Positions 27,976 through 37,198 of a stretch of DNA of 64,000 nucleotides are shown in pieces. Each line of letters begins with the position of its first letter. Positions within the stretch are counted from its first letter, which is position 1. The notes under the pieces are model-generated. The model saw only the letters and a list, made by a program, of their open reading frames with translations, was not told where the DNA came from and searched no databases. This DNA comes from Aestuariirhabdus sp049985285 (GTDB taxonomy: Bacteria; Pseudomonadota; Gammaproteobacteria; Pseudomonadales; Aestuariirhabdaceae), in contig NZ_JBNIEU010000001.1 in NCBI RefSeq assembly GCF_049985285.1, forward strand, positions 124,001 to 188,000. The letters run 5' to 3'. Both the position numbers and the translations under genes were made by a program.

Positions 27976-29364
27976 TCAGGCACCGCTGAATTTCTGGTAG
28001 AGCGTCACCACGAACACTATAAACACCGCCAACGGAGAGATCACCCTCACCATCGCCCGCCACAGATTAAATCGAACCAGGCTCTTGAGGGCCAACTCAT
28101 TCAACACCACGGAGCGCTTGATGATCCAGCCGGCAAAAATTGCGATAAACATTCCACCCAGTGGCAGCATGATATTGGCGGTGAGGAAATCAAACAGGTC
28201 AAACAGCCCCATCCCGAATAGCTGGTATTCAGCGCCAGACCAGACATTAAGCGACAACAGGCAACCAATACCCAGCACCCACACGATCAAACTCAATACC
28301 ACTACCGAGGTAACCCGGCCGAGATTAAACCGCTCGGTCATCCAGGCCGCCGAGGGCTCAATCAATGAGATCGATGAACTCAGGGCCGCAATGGAAACCA
28401 GCAGGAAGAACACTCCACCGAGAATCTGGCCGCCAGGGATCTGGGCAAAGGCGGTCGTCAAGGAGATAAACAAAAGGCCAGGGCCCTGGGTGGCCTCCAT
28501 GCCGTTGGCAAAAACAATGGGGAAGATGACCAGTCCCGCCACCAGCGCAACCGCCGTATCCAGCAGTGCCACCGTAATCACGGTACTACCAATCGACGCC
28601 TGTTTGGGCATATAGGCCCCGTAGGCCATGATGGCGCACATACCCAGACTCAGGGTAAAGAACGAGTGACCCAGCGCCGCCAGAACCGCATCCATGCTAA
28701 GTTTGCTGAAATCGAAATCAAACAGATACGCAAACCCCTCGCCGAAGTGACCGGTCTGGGTGGCGCTATACCCGAGCATACCCAGCAGCAACACAAACAG
28801 GGCGGGCATCATCACCTTGACGCTGTTCTCCAGGCCCTTGTGAATCCCCAACGCCACCACGATCGCCGTCATGGCCATAAAGACGCTGTGCCAGATGGTT
28901 AGCTTGGTAACATCCTGCAAAAGCCCTTCGCCAAACGCCTTGCCCACCTCATCGCCACTCATGCCATTGAAGTTACCCGCAAACAGCTCCACGGTGTAAT
29001 CGAGGGACCAGCCCGCCACCACGCTGTAAAAGGAGAGGATCATGATACCCGCAAGGACACCCATCCAGCCCACTCCACCCCACAGGCGTGAGGCACCGGA
29101 TTCCCGGGCTAGCTGCCCCATAGCGGTAATCGGGTTATGGCGTGCGTGGCGACCAATCAGCACCTCGGACATCATGATCGGAATACCCACCATGGCGATA
29201 CACAGCAGATAGACCAGCACAAAAGCGCCCCCCCCGTATTCGCCCGTGATAAAGGGAAACTTCCAGATATTGCCCAGCCCTATTGCCGAACCGGAAGCCG
29301 CCAGAATAAAGGTCCATCTCGTCGCCCATGTCCCGGCTACTGTGGGTGTGTTGTCCGCCATCAT
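27976..29364 (-). CDS. Sodium-dependent (NSS/SNF family) transporter
   Basis: Inner-membrane Na+-coupled symporter of the neurotransmitter:sodium symporter family, typically carrying amino acids or related small molecules. The 462-residue protein has about a dozen membrane segments. The first helix holds the family Na+/substrate site GSAIGLGNIWKFPFITGEYGGGAF. The substrate cannot be read from sequence. It sits between ratA and smpB, an insertion relative to the usual adjacent smpB-ratA pair. Confidence 0.93.
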   Translation of the reverse strand: MMADNTPTVAGTWATRWTFILAASGSAIGLGNIWKFPFITGEYGGGAFVLVYLLCIAMVGIPIMMSEVLIGRHARHNPITAMGQLARESGASRLWGGVGWMGVLAGIMILSFYSVVAGWSLDYTVELFAGNFNGMSGDEVGKAFGEGLLQDVTKLTIWHSVFMAMTAIVVALGIHKGLENSVKVMMPALFVLLLGMLGYSATQTGHFGEGFAYLFDFDFSKLSMDAVLAALGHSFFTLSLGMCAIMAYGAYMPKQASIGSTVITVALLDTAVALVAGLVIFPIVFANGMEATQGPGLLFISLTTAFAQIPGGQILGGVFFLLVSIAALSSSISLIEPSAAWMTERFNLGRVTSVVVLSLIVWVLGIGCLLSLNVWSGAEYQLFGMGLFDLFDFLTANIMLPLGGMFIAIFAGWIIKRSVVLNELALKSLVRFNLWRAMVRVISPLAVFIVFVVTLYQKFSGA

Positions 29365-29475
29365 TTACCTCTGTATTTGCCTTAACCCCAGACACAAGGC
29401 GCCCATTCTAGCGATTTAGCCCACCGACTCAACCTTTGATTGCCTGCACCCCACTCTCTCCCTATAATCCGCGCC

Positions 29476-29952
29476 ATGGCAAAGAAACCGAAAAAATCTG
29501 CGGGCAACGGCGGCACCATCGTCGTCAACAAGAAAGCACGCTTCGATTACCACATCGACGACCGCTACGAAGCGGGGGTTATGCTCGCCGGCTGGGAAGT
29601 AAAAAGCCTGCGAGCGGGCAAGATCCAGCTCGTCGATAGCTACGTCATTCTGAAGGATGGAGAGGCCTGGCTGGTTGGCGCCCAGATCACTCCACTCAAC
29701 ACCGCATCGACCCATGTTGTGGCCGACCCCCGCCGCGACCGAAAACTGCTGCTTAACAAGCGCGAGCTAGCCAAACTACTGCAAACCATCGAGCAGCAGG
29801 GGCACACCTGCGTCTGCACATCGCTCTACTGGAAGCAGCATCTGGTCAAGGCCGAGATCGCTACGGCTCGAGGCAAAAAAGATTTCGACAAGCGCGCCAC
29901 CGAAAAGGACCGTGACTGGGATCGCCATAAGCAGCGCATTATGCGCCACTAA
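29476..29952 (+). CDS. smpB: SsrA-binding protein SmpB
   Basis: SmpB binds tmRNA and delivers it to stalled ribosomes. The 158-residue protein has the oligonucleotide-binding core (FDYHIDDRYEAGVMLAGWEVKSLR), GDAWLxxAxI-like strands and the basic C-terminal tail GKKDFDKRATEKDRDWDRHKQRIMR that mimics codon-anticodon pairing. The ATG at 29476 gives MAKKPKKSAG. The tmRNA gene is 1.2 kb downstream. Confidence 0.97.
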   Translation: MAKKPKKSAGNGGTIVVNKKARFDYHIDDRYEAGVMLAGWEVKSLRAGKIQLVDSYVILKDGEAWLVGAQITPLNTASTHVVADPRRDRKLLLNKRELAKLLQTIEQQGHTCVCTSLYWKQHLVKAEIATARGKKDFDKRATEKDRDWDRHKQRIMRH

Positions 29953-29988
29953 CGCCTGACGAAGTTATCCATAGCACCGCGCTAACAG

Positions 29989-30012
29989 AAGGAGGCCCTG
30001 CCTCCTTTTTTA
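29989..30012 (+). terminator. Terminator after smpB
   Basis: The stem AAGGAGG / CCTCCTT with a 5-base loop is followed by a T-tract and ATTG on the plus strand, about 40 bases after the smpB stop codon. Confidence 0.85.
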
Positions 30013-30075
30013 TTGCCCGTTAACGACAGAAGCAGCTATGGTAAGGCCCTTGATTCAGCCCGCGCAGGCTCCTTT

Positions 30076-31114
30076 ATGAAGGTCATCTACTCCGAGCAAC
30101 AACTGCTTCACGATGTTCCGTTCGAAGTTCTCGGTGGTGAGCCTACCCCGAACTTCGAGCAACCCCGGCGCGCCCTACAGGTACTCAACGCCCTCACGCA
30201 ACGGGAGCTTGGCCCCGTAACCCCCCCCACCGAGCATGGAGTCGCCCCCTTAAAGCGGATACACAGTGCAGACTACATCGACTTTCTGGGCGATGCATGG
30301 AACCAGTGGCAGGCAACCTTCCCCGATAAAGCGGTGGCCCTGCCCTTTCTTTTTCCCAATCGCGGATTACGCCAACGGCTGCCACGCCATATTGAGGGAC
30401 GACTGGGGTACTACGCTTTTGATCTCAGCGTTGGCCTGACAGCAACCAGCTGGAGCGCCATTCAGAGCTCGACCGATTGCGCCCTGACGGCCGCCGACCT
30501 GATACTGGCCGGGGAGAGCAGTGCTTTTGCCCTCTGTCGCCCCCCCCGGGCACCATGCTGGCCGCGACCTGATGGGCGGCTACTGCTATCTCAACAACGC
30601 CGCTATTGCCGCCCAGCACCTGATCGACCAGGGTCAGGGGCGGATCGCGATACTGGACCTCGATTACCACCACGGCAACGGCACCCAAAGCATCTTCTAC
30701 CATCGTAATGACGTACTGTTCGCCTCGATTCATGGCGACCCCGACGACGAGTACCCTCACTATCTGGGCTTTGCCGATGAGACCGGCGAAGACCAGGGGC
30801 AAGGCTACAACCTCAATATCCCGCTGGCCCTTGGCCGTACATCCTGGCAGCAATACCGGCAAGCCCTCGAGACCTGCAGCCAGCGAATCGACAAATTTTC
30901 ACCCGATACACTGGTGGTCTCGCTGGGGCTCGATACCTATAGCGACGACCCGCTGGGAGAATTTTCCCTGCAAAGCCTTGATTACCTGGAAATGGGCCGC
31001 ATATTAAAGAGTATGGGGCTGCCGACCCTCTTTGTGTTTGAAGGGGGCTACGCCGTAGAAGCCCTGGGCGAGAATACAGCCAACGTGTTGCAGGGGTTTG
31101 AGCAGAAACCCTAA
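30076..31114 (+). pseudogene. Histone-deacetylase family amidohydrolase, frameshifted
   Basis: Zn-dependent deacetylase of the HDAC/AcuC/acetylpolyamine amidohydrolase family. The N-terminal half (MKVIYSEQQLLHDVPFEV) and the C-terminal half lie in different frames. They join at a run of eight C at about 30540-30547, where the reading frame breaks inside the active-site motif RPPGHHA. Removing one C restores it. All other catalytic signatures are intact: DLDYHHGNGTQ, GLDTYSDDPLG and the final EGGYAVE. Total length is 3n+1, consistent with a single inserted base. It may be a recent pseudogene, a slippage-prone tract or a sequencing error in a homopolymer. Confidence 0.85.
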
Positions 31115-31134
31115 CCCCGCCGCGCCGAAGGGTG

Positions 31135-31140
31135 TATAAT
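31135..31140 (+). promoter_or_regulatory. -10 element of the ssrA promoter
   Basis: A consensus TATAAT lies 21 bases before the mature tmRNA 5' end. The region 17 bases upstream has no good -35 hexamer. The gap to the mature 5' end fits a leader removed by RNase P. Confidence 0.55.
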
Positions 31141-31161
31141 CGCCTCAACTGAAGGTTTACC

Positions 31162-31517
31162 GGGGACGATTTGGATTCGACGACGGTGACGAAACCCGAG
31201 GTGCATGTCGAGAGGGTAGTGACTCTCGTAAAACAATCGCTGCAACTTTTATAGTTGCTAACGACGAAAACTACGCACTGGCTGCCTAAATCCAGCCTAC
31301 GTCTGACATCGGATGCCTGTAAACGGGACTCAGACGGCACGCAGAACAGGATCGCGGCAAAGTTTGTCTGGAACGGCGCTGCTAAAACTCTAACAGACTC
31401 GCCCTCCTCGCCCTGATCGTCGGGCCGACTTGGGTTAACTCAGTAGACGCATCTAAGCATGTAGATCCAACGGCAGAGTGCTGGCGGACGCGGGTTCAAT
31501 TCCCGCCGTCTCCACCA
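31162..31517 (+). ncRNA. ssrA: Transfer-messenger RNA (tmRNA)
   Basis: tmRNA rescues stalled ribosomes by trans-translation. The 356-base gene starts GGGGACG, pairing with CGTCTCC at the 3' end, and ends in an encoded CCA at 31515-31517. The T-loop reads TTCAATT. The tag reading frame starts at GCT 31257 and encodes ANDENYALAA, followed by TAA at 31287-31289; this is identical to the E. coli tag. The 3' end is the attachment site of the downstream island. Confidence 0.98.
31495..31517 (+). repeat. Left attachment site (ssrA 3' end)
   Basis: The last 23 bases of ssrA (TTCAATT...TCCACCA) are repeated exactly and in direct orientation at 42307-42329. The 3' end of tmRNA is a known integration target. 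Flanking bases differ on both sides, so 23 bp is the full identity. Confidence 0.92.
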
Positions 31518-31523
31518 AATACG

Positions 31524-31552
31524 AAACCCCAACTGTTATCAGTTGGGGTTTT
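31524..31552 (+). terminator. Terminator after ssrA
   Basis: An 11-bp stem (AAACCCCAACT / AGTTGGGGTTT) with a 6-base loop is followed by a T-tract. A closely similar hairpin recurs at 47375-47406. Confidence 0.92.
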
Positions 31553-31558
31553 TTATTG

Positions 31559-31962
31559 CCTAAAACCCGCGCTACAGCCCTTATGTGGCAGGGACTTACG
31601 GACTTCGCCACCGTTGTAATCGCGGACTTTCACCGGCAATTCTTCTCTGAATGGCCGAATACTCTCAGTACCTCTCCTCATCACGCCAAGCCCAAGTCCA
31701 TGAGCTGAGAACAGAGAACCCTTTAAAATCAGTAGCTTATTAATGGACTCAGGAAAGGAGTTTGATTAAAAAATTGGGTTAGCTGCGTAACTTGAGCCAT
31801 CTTAGATAGACAGAAAACAATATGAAAATCTGCGCCCTAGATTTGCCCCAAAACAGATAATTGATGGGAGTGTTAGATAAAACAGCTGCATCACAGCGCA
31901 ATGCAACCAACGCTTTCCGCCTCCTAGTGCGAACTGAGACAACTGGACAGGTAGAACAAAAT
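31559..31962. other. Non-coding left end of the island
   Basis: About 400 bases with no convincing gene. Short open frames here lack ribosome sites and family features; one merely reads through from the tmRNA. No integrase remnant could be recognised by eye. Confidence 0.5.
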
Positions 31963-31991
31963 TGACTTTTTATGTACATAACTGTACTTTT
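31963..31991 (+). promoter_or_regulatory. Promoter-like site with 12-bp palindrome
   Basis: TTGACT (31963-31968) is followed after 17 bases by TACTTT. Between them is the perfect palindrome TTATGTACATAA (31971-31982), which is a plausible operator. It lies about 35 bases upstream of the small HTH gene that heads the methylase-McrB-nuclease operon, so autoregulation by that protein is a reasonable guess. Confidence 0.45.
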
Positions 31992-32025
31992 TCGACATTT
32001 TTACACCGAGTGCTTGGTGAGCGTA

Positions 32026-32232
32026 ATGCCCGATCAAATAATGACCATCAAAGAGGTTGCGACCTACTTGAAGGTGAATGACAGAACAATATACAGAATG
32101 GCTATGTCAGGGAAGATCCCTGCCTTTCGGGTAGGTTCATCGTGGCGTTTCAAGTCCTGTGAAATCGACGCATGGATTGAGTCAGAACACAATTCCATGC
32201 AGCAGCCATTATTAAAAAAAAACATAGGTTAG
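32026..32232 (+). CDS. Small helix-turn-helix (excisionase/MerR-like) DNA-binding protein
   Basis: The 68-residue protein is essentially one HTH_17 domain: MTIKEVATYLKVNDRTIYRMAMSGKIPAFRVGSSWRFKSCEIDAWIE, a pattern shared by excisionases and small regulators. The ATG at 32026 with GGTGAG upstream was chosen over a longer frame from 31972. It is followed after 14 bases by the methylase gene, so it probably regulates the restriction operon; an excisionase role for the island is the alternative. Confidence 0.8.
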   Translation: MPDQIMTIKEVATYLKVNDRTIYRMAMSGKIPAFRVGSSWRFKSCEIDAWIESEHNSMQQPLLKKNIG

Positions 32233-32246
32233 GGGAATCGCCTTAC

Positions 32247-33485
32247 ATGACCACATTAGCAGCCATTGATTACGCCCCAGAAGAAGAACAGCTCGTTACT
32301 CCCAGAGCGTACCCGCAGCTCATAAAATATATGGGATCAAAGGCTAAAATCATCAACTTTGTTTCAGAATCTATTCAGTCAATTTACAACGGTGGCGTTG
32401 TTTGTGATTTATTTAGCGGAGCTGCCAGCCTGTCAGGGGCATTAGGCGCATCCTATCCCATTTTAACCAATGATATTCAGCACTATTCATCGCTCATTGC
32501 TTCTGTCTATTTAAAGCCTGTTAAGAAGATAGACAGTGAATCATTGATGCAGGAAGCAACGGATTACTACAAAAAAGCCAGAGCGAAAATCACCACGGAT
32601 ATTGAGTATGAAGGCTTTGACTCTCTGGAAGAGTTCAATGAGATTGAAGAACGCAATCGTGCGCTTATCGATCAGACATTCCGCCATCATTATCATTTAT
32701 TTGTGAAGAATTATTCTGGCACATGGTGGTCTGCGGAGCAGTGCCTTTGGATCGATGCTATCAAACAGGCAATTGATAAGCGCGCTAAGAATGGAGAATT
32801 TAAACAGGCGGAATATGCCCTTACCATGTCTACCTTGCTTCATGCAATGGCATATAGCAGTCAGGGAACAGGACATTACGCGCAATATCGGGATGCAAAG
32901 ACAGAATCTTCTATGCTCGATATTAATATCTATCGACAGAAAATTTTACAGAATCTTTTCGTCAAAAAGCTCGACCAGATGATTATCTGGTCAAAAGAAA
33001 ATGTCACCGACCTTAACCATTCCATTACCACGCTCAATTACACAGACTGCCTTAAAAAATTAAAGGGTGGTACTGTTTACGCTGATCCCCCTTATGCCTT
33101 TGTGCATTACAGCCGCTTTTATCACGCAATGGAAACGCTTTGCCTCTATGACTATCCTGACCTTCAAATTAAAGGTGGCAGCATCGTTAAAGGGCGTTAC
33201 AGGGAAGAACGCCACCAATCACCTTTCTGCATAAGATCACAGGTAAATGGCGCATTTGAAGATCTGTTTGCTGGCGTTAAAATGGCAGGCGCCAACCTTG
33301 CATTGAGTTACAGTGATACAGCAATGATTTCATTGGAAACCTTGCTAGATATATCGAAGAAAACACTTAACTCTAATTATGAAATCTGGGTTGAAGATCT
33401 GGATCATCAACACATGACAATGGGTCGCCAGAATGATCGTTCTCGTGACGTTAAAGAATTAATGTTACTGGCGAGGAAAAACTAA
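32247..33485 (+). CDS. D12-class N6-adenine DNA methyltransferase
   Basis: Methylates adenine in a specific DNA sequence using SAM. The 412-residue protein has the D12 motifs in order: KYMGSK at 27-32, the SAM loop CDLFSGAAS at 53-61, and the catalytic DPPY at 280-283. It is longer than Dam (about 280), the extra being mainly the region before DPPY, which may hold the target-recognition domain. Its stop codon overlaps the next start (TAATG). In context it probably protects host DNA from the downstream nuclease. Target sequence unknown. Confidence 0.9.
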   Translation: MTTLAAIDYAPEEEQLVTPRAYPQLIKYMGSKAKIINFVSESIQSIYNGGVVCDLFSGAASLSGALGASYPILTNDIQHYSSLIASVYLKPVKKIDSESLMQEATDYYKKARAKITTDIEYEGFDSLEEFNEIEERNRALIDQTFRHHYHLFVKNYSGTWWSAEQCLWIDAIKQAIDKRAKNGEFKQAEYALTMSTLLHAMAYSSQGTGHYAQYRDAKTESSMLDINIYRQKILQNLFVKKLDQMIIWSKENVTDLNHSITTLNYTDCLKKLKGGTVYADPPYAFVHYSRFYHAMETLCLYDYPDLQIKGGSIVKGRYREERHQSPFCIRSQVNGAFEDLFAGVKMAGANLALSYSDTAMISLETLLDISKKTLNSNYEIWVEDLDHQHMTMGRQNDRSRDVKELMLLARKN

Positions 33486-35230
33486 TGGCGAAAGGTCTTG
33501 ATGCACTCAAAGTATCGCTCACCAAGAACGGCTATTTCAAGGTCGCAGAGGTCATCAAAAAGCATCCTAGAAATGAAATCCTCGACAATATCGAAGGGGT
33601 TTATGAGAGCATCAATTTAGAGGGTGCTCAAATTAAAGGGATGCTTTCCTACAATGAAACTACGGGTGAATTTCCCGAAGTGTGGGATGAGGTAAGACCT
33701 CTGGGCGATAAAGCTATTGAAGCACTGGTGTTTATTTCAATCATCTACTCGCATAAAACCCTAATTGAAGTGCTTTCCAAATCCAAATTATCGGAAATGC
33801 GTGGATGTTTAAAGCGGGATGATCTCGCAGAAAAAGCCTATACAAACCTTGTCTATTCAATGAATAAACAGGGCATGTGTCCACTTAATCAGGGCGCACA
33901 TGAAACCGATTACGATGTATCGCCTTTATTCCTCCTGGAGATTGGCCCGCTTGTTAAAAAGGTCATTGGCTATAAGCTCCAAAAGACTGGCTGGAAAATT
34001 CCTGCACCCGATGATTATTTTTCACGGGATTTCTACGAGCAGTGCGCCTATTACGGCTTCCATGATGTGCTTGGCATATCAATGGAGCAGTTCAAACAAT
34101 GGCTTGAAGGGGATGAAGTTAAGAAAGAAGAGCCGCCCAAGCTCGACCTTGTAGATCAGGATACAGAAACCAGTGCTGTGCTGATTTCTGCACTCGCATC
34201 GAAACCGTTTGTGATTCTGGCAGGCACGACAGGCACAGGAAAAACCAAAACCATTCGTGACCTTGCCGCAAAAATGAATCCTGTACCTGATGAACCCGAC
34301 TTTAATCATGCCTTTATTCCTGTAGAAGCAGGCTGGACAGATGGTCGTCATTTGCTTGGCTATAAAAATCCATTTGGCAGATCGGGCGAGAATTATGTAA
34401 CAACCAAACTGATTGATACCTTGCTGAAAGCTAATTATCCCGAATATGCCAACATACCGTTTTTCATTATCTTGGATGAAATGAACCTCTCGCATGTTGA
34501 GATGTATTTTTCTAAATTCCTCTCTGTAATGGAAACTGCAAAAGAGGAAAAATCCGAGCCTGTGCTTGGTTTGGAAGAGTTGCACCTGCTGTATAAGTCA
34601 GGGGTAACAGATCCTATTCAAACTACTTACATTCTCAATGCGATTAAGAAAAAAGGACTCTACATTACCGACAATGTGTTTTTTATCGGTACGGTTAACA
34701 TGGATGAAACCACCTATATGTTTTCCCCTAAAGTGTTGGATCGTTCCTTTGTTATTCAATATGCACCACCCAGACCGTCAAGTGTCGGGCATGAATTTAC
34801 CTTGTTCGAAGAGGATGTATTAGGCGTATCGACAGAGAAACTCTCTACCTTTATGACGGGCAGTGCTGCTATTGACCTCAGCTCTGATTATGACGCTTAT
34901 CTTGACGAGCTGTTTGATGTGCTTGGTAAATTCCGTTTCGGGCCGCGCACGACCAACGAGGTTCGCCGCTATATTTCGGTATGTAGCAAGCTCCATGAGA
35001 ATTTCACTGCCAAAGATGGTTACAACTCAAAAACCGCGATTCTTGACCGTGTGACGGTACAAAAGATCCTTCCCAAGATTCACGGCAACAGAGATACATT
35101 AACGCCGATATTTAAAGGCATGAAAGCCCTCTTTGAAAAAGAAGGGTTAACGCAATCTGCCGAGAAGCTGGAGCAGATGCGGAAAGATGTTATGAGCACC
35201 GGCTTTGCTAACTATTTCTCGACATTATGA
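33485..35230 (+). CDS. McrB-like AAA+ ATPase/GTPase
   Basis: The 581-residue protein has an N-terminal region of about 230 residues without recognisable similarity, then an AAA+ module: Walker A AGTTGTGKT at 246-254, Walker B FFIILDEMN at 326-334, and the McrB-type sensor stretch GTVNMDETTYMFSPKVLDRS at 402-421. In McrBC such proteins hydrolyse GTP and translocate DNA to drive a partner nuclease. It overlaps the methylase stop by one base and the nuclease start by four, so all three are translationally coupled. The N-terminal part is the likely DNA- or modification-recognition domain. Confidence 0.88.
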   Translation: MAKGLDALKVSLTKNGYFKVAEVIKKHPRNEILDNIEGVYESINLEGAQIKGMLSYNETTGEFPEVWDEVRPLGDKAIEALVFISIIYSHKTLIEVLSKSKLSEMRGCLKRDDLAEKAYTNLVYSMNKQGMCPLNQGAHETDYDVSPLFLLEIGPLVKKVIGYKLQKTGWKIPAPDDYFSRDFYEQCAYYGFHDVLGISMEQFKQWLEGDEVKKEEPPKLDLVDQDTETSAVLISALASKPFVILAGTTGTGKTKTIRDLAAKMNPVPDEPDFNHAFIPVEAGWTDGRHLLGYKNPFGRSGENYVTTKLIDTLLKANYPEYANIPFFIILDEMNLSHVEMYFSKFLSVMETAKEEKSEPVLGLEELHLLYKSGVTDPIQTTYILNAIKKKGLYITDNVFFIGTVNMDETTYMFSPKVLDRSFVIQYAPPRPSSVGHEFTLFEEDVLGVSTEKLSTFMTGSAAIDLSSDYDAYLDELFDVLGKFRFGPRTTNEVRRYISVCSKLHENFTAKDGYNSKTAILDRVTVQKILPKIHGNRDTLTPIFKGMKALFEKEGLTQSAEKLEQMRKDVMSTGFANYFSTL

Positions 35231-37104
35231 TGCGTGTACGGAAGCTCGTCATTGCTGATTCAGGCATTTTATTTAGCCTTTATCCTAACGGAGTCAGGGC
35301 GTTTAATGATGCGTTGATGATTGATCTTGAAGGCAATGAGATACGTGGCATTCCCGATGATAAGCCATGCCGAGGAATTCCCCTACTGGCTTATCATGCT
35401 GATGCGGATATTTTCCAGAAGATCCAACTGCGCGATAATACGGAATATGAATTTGCTATCGAGTTACCACTCACGGCAAATGATTTTTTAGCAGCTTGCG
35501 AAGATAACCCTATCTTTCCGTTTACCGATGCAGGAATCAAACATCTGGTGAAATTTAACGGCCCCGATTCCTGTGCAGAGCTACAGGGCGGGCGTTATCG
35601 CATTACGGGGCGGTTTAATTTCGAGAACAGTGCAGGCACAGCTTATCTTGATATTGAGGTCGAGCAAGGCACGTCCATTTCTATCCCTGTTGAAGTGCTG
35701 ACGCAAAAACTCGATTACTACGAAGAGTTTCAACAGCTCCTTCATCAAATATCAGAATATAGTGCTTCTCTGCTCATACGCTTTGACAATGCCACAGAAA
35801 CCGCCTTTGGTGTTTCTGCTGATAATGAAATTTCTCCGATGGCGGAGCTAATGGCATTCAGGCGATTATTCCGCAATGGTCGTTTGACCAACTATGTGCG
35901 CGAGATTATCAATAATCCATCTTCAAAAATATCGTCCGTCATCGCCAAAGAAAATGCTGCCTTTGCCACAAATCCCGATTGGGCGACATTAGCGCAATCC
36001 GCCATTGATTATGACTTTATGCGCGGTGGAGTATTACAGGACAGCTTTTCGGGGCATACACCGTTAACTTTGCCAGAACGCCGCATTAAAACGTCCTATG
36101 ACACCAAAGATAATCGTTTTGTAAAAACCTCGCTGATGCTGTTAAGGGAGCGATTGCAGCACCTAAAAAGGCGGATGCCTAATAAGTATGAAGCCTCGCA
36201 CAATGCGATGAATAATTGGAGTGAAGAACTCGACGCTATTCTGTTTCATCCCTTCTGGCAGGAGATAGGCACAAGCGAGGAATTTCCTAACTCGATGGTA
36301 ATGTCTAACCGCAAAGGCTACCGCGAGTTTATGATGTTTTACCTTGCTTTTGGCTTGAGCATCAAACTCGAAAGCGAAAGCACATTGCTGGCTGTAGGCG
36401 GTGATATAAAACCTGTTCCTGACCTTTATGAGATGTGGTGCTACCTGATGATGCACGACTTACTTTGTCGCCTGACGGACTCTACAGGCGACCCAGATCT
36501 GTCTTTTATGAACCGAGATAAAGAGTTTATGAAAGACCTTATCAGCAAGAACGATAAGCCAATTAAATTTCTGTACAGCCACGATGATAAGCAGGTCATT
36601 CTCCAACTTTATTACAACAAAGATTTTAATCTGCTCGATGATAAATCAACGCAGTGGGCGGATTCCTATTCTGGCGTGTTTAACCCAGATGTAAGCATTT
36701 CTATGGAAATGCACGGCATTGTTCACTGGCTGCATTTTGATGCGAAATACCGCCTTGATTTATCAAAGTGGAAATCAGAATTAAGTGGTAGCGATATTGC
36801 ATCGTCCTTCAAGCGTGAAGATATTCATAAAATGCACACCTACCGTGATGCGATACTTGGTAGTAGAGGAAGCTATGTTCTCTATCCGGGAAATGAGCGT
36901 ATAAATGAACTGTATGTGCGTAACCCAGATAAAGCCTATCGGAATAGTAACCTTATGCCGAGCGTCGGTGCCTTCCCTCTAAAACCGACAGAAACAGACG
37001 TTCAGAGCGAACAACTGGGCTGCATTAGCAAACACATCCAAAACTGCATCCACTCGTTGATAAAAAATGATTTCAATTATGAAGAAGAGTATGGCTTCCG
37101 ATAA
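35227..37104 (+). CDS. DUF2357/McrC-like PD-(D/E)XK nuclease
   Basis: The 625-residue protein has a long N-terminal part (DUF2357-like) and a C-terminal nuclease core with PDVSI at 487-491, the HFDAKYR motif (D505, K507) and the following KREDIHKMHTYRDAI at 529-543, which is the arrangement of the DUF524/DUF2357 PD-(D/E)XK families. The metal-binding Asp and Lys residues are all present, so it is likely active. It plays the McrC role to the upstream ATPase. It overlaps that gene (ATGA). Its end is followed within 100 bases by an IS element, but the gene itself is intact. Confidence 0.82.
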   Translation: MMRVRKLVIADSGILFSLYPNGVRAFNDALMIDLEGNEIRGIPDDKPCRGIPLLAYHADADIFQKIQLRDNTEYEFAIELPLTANDFLAACEDNPIFPFTDAGIKHLVKFNGPDSCAELQGGRYRITGRFNFENSAGTAYLDIEVEQGTSISIPVEVLTQKLDYYEEFQQLLHQISEYSASLLIRFDNATETAFGVSADNEISPMAELMAFRRLFRNGRLTNYVREIINNPSSKISSVIAKENAAFATNPDWATLAQSAIDYDFMRGGVLQDSFSGHTPLTLPERRIKTSYDTKDNRFVKTSLMLLRERLQHLKRRMPNKYEASHNAMNNWSEELDAILFHPFWQEIGTSEEFPNSMVMSNRKGYREFMMFYLAFGLSIKLESESTLLAVGGDIKPVPDLYEMWCYLMMHDLLCRLTDSTGDPDLSFMNRDKEFMKDLISKNDKPIKFLYSHDDKQVILQLYYNKDFNLLDDKSTQWADSYSGVFNPDVSISMEMHGIVHWLHFDAKYRLDLSKWKSELSGSDIASSFKREDIHKMHTYRDAILGSRGSYVLYPGNERINELYVRNPDKAYRNSNLMPSVGAFPLKPTETDVQSEQLGCISKHIQNCIHSLIKNDFNYEEEYGFR

Positions 37105-37198
37105 AGTATCGATTCAGCACTCCGCCGCTTGAGGAGGCCGTTTAGCTTCCGCCCATCCGCCCAAACCCAACGCATGAATTGCTCTGGCGCTTCGCTAT

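Noticed and set aside
31478..31708. A 76-codon frame starting within ssrA
   Set aside because: It begins inside the tmRNA acceptor region and crosses a terminator. No ribosome site.
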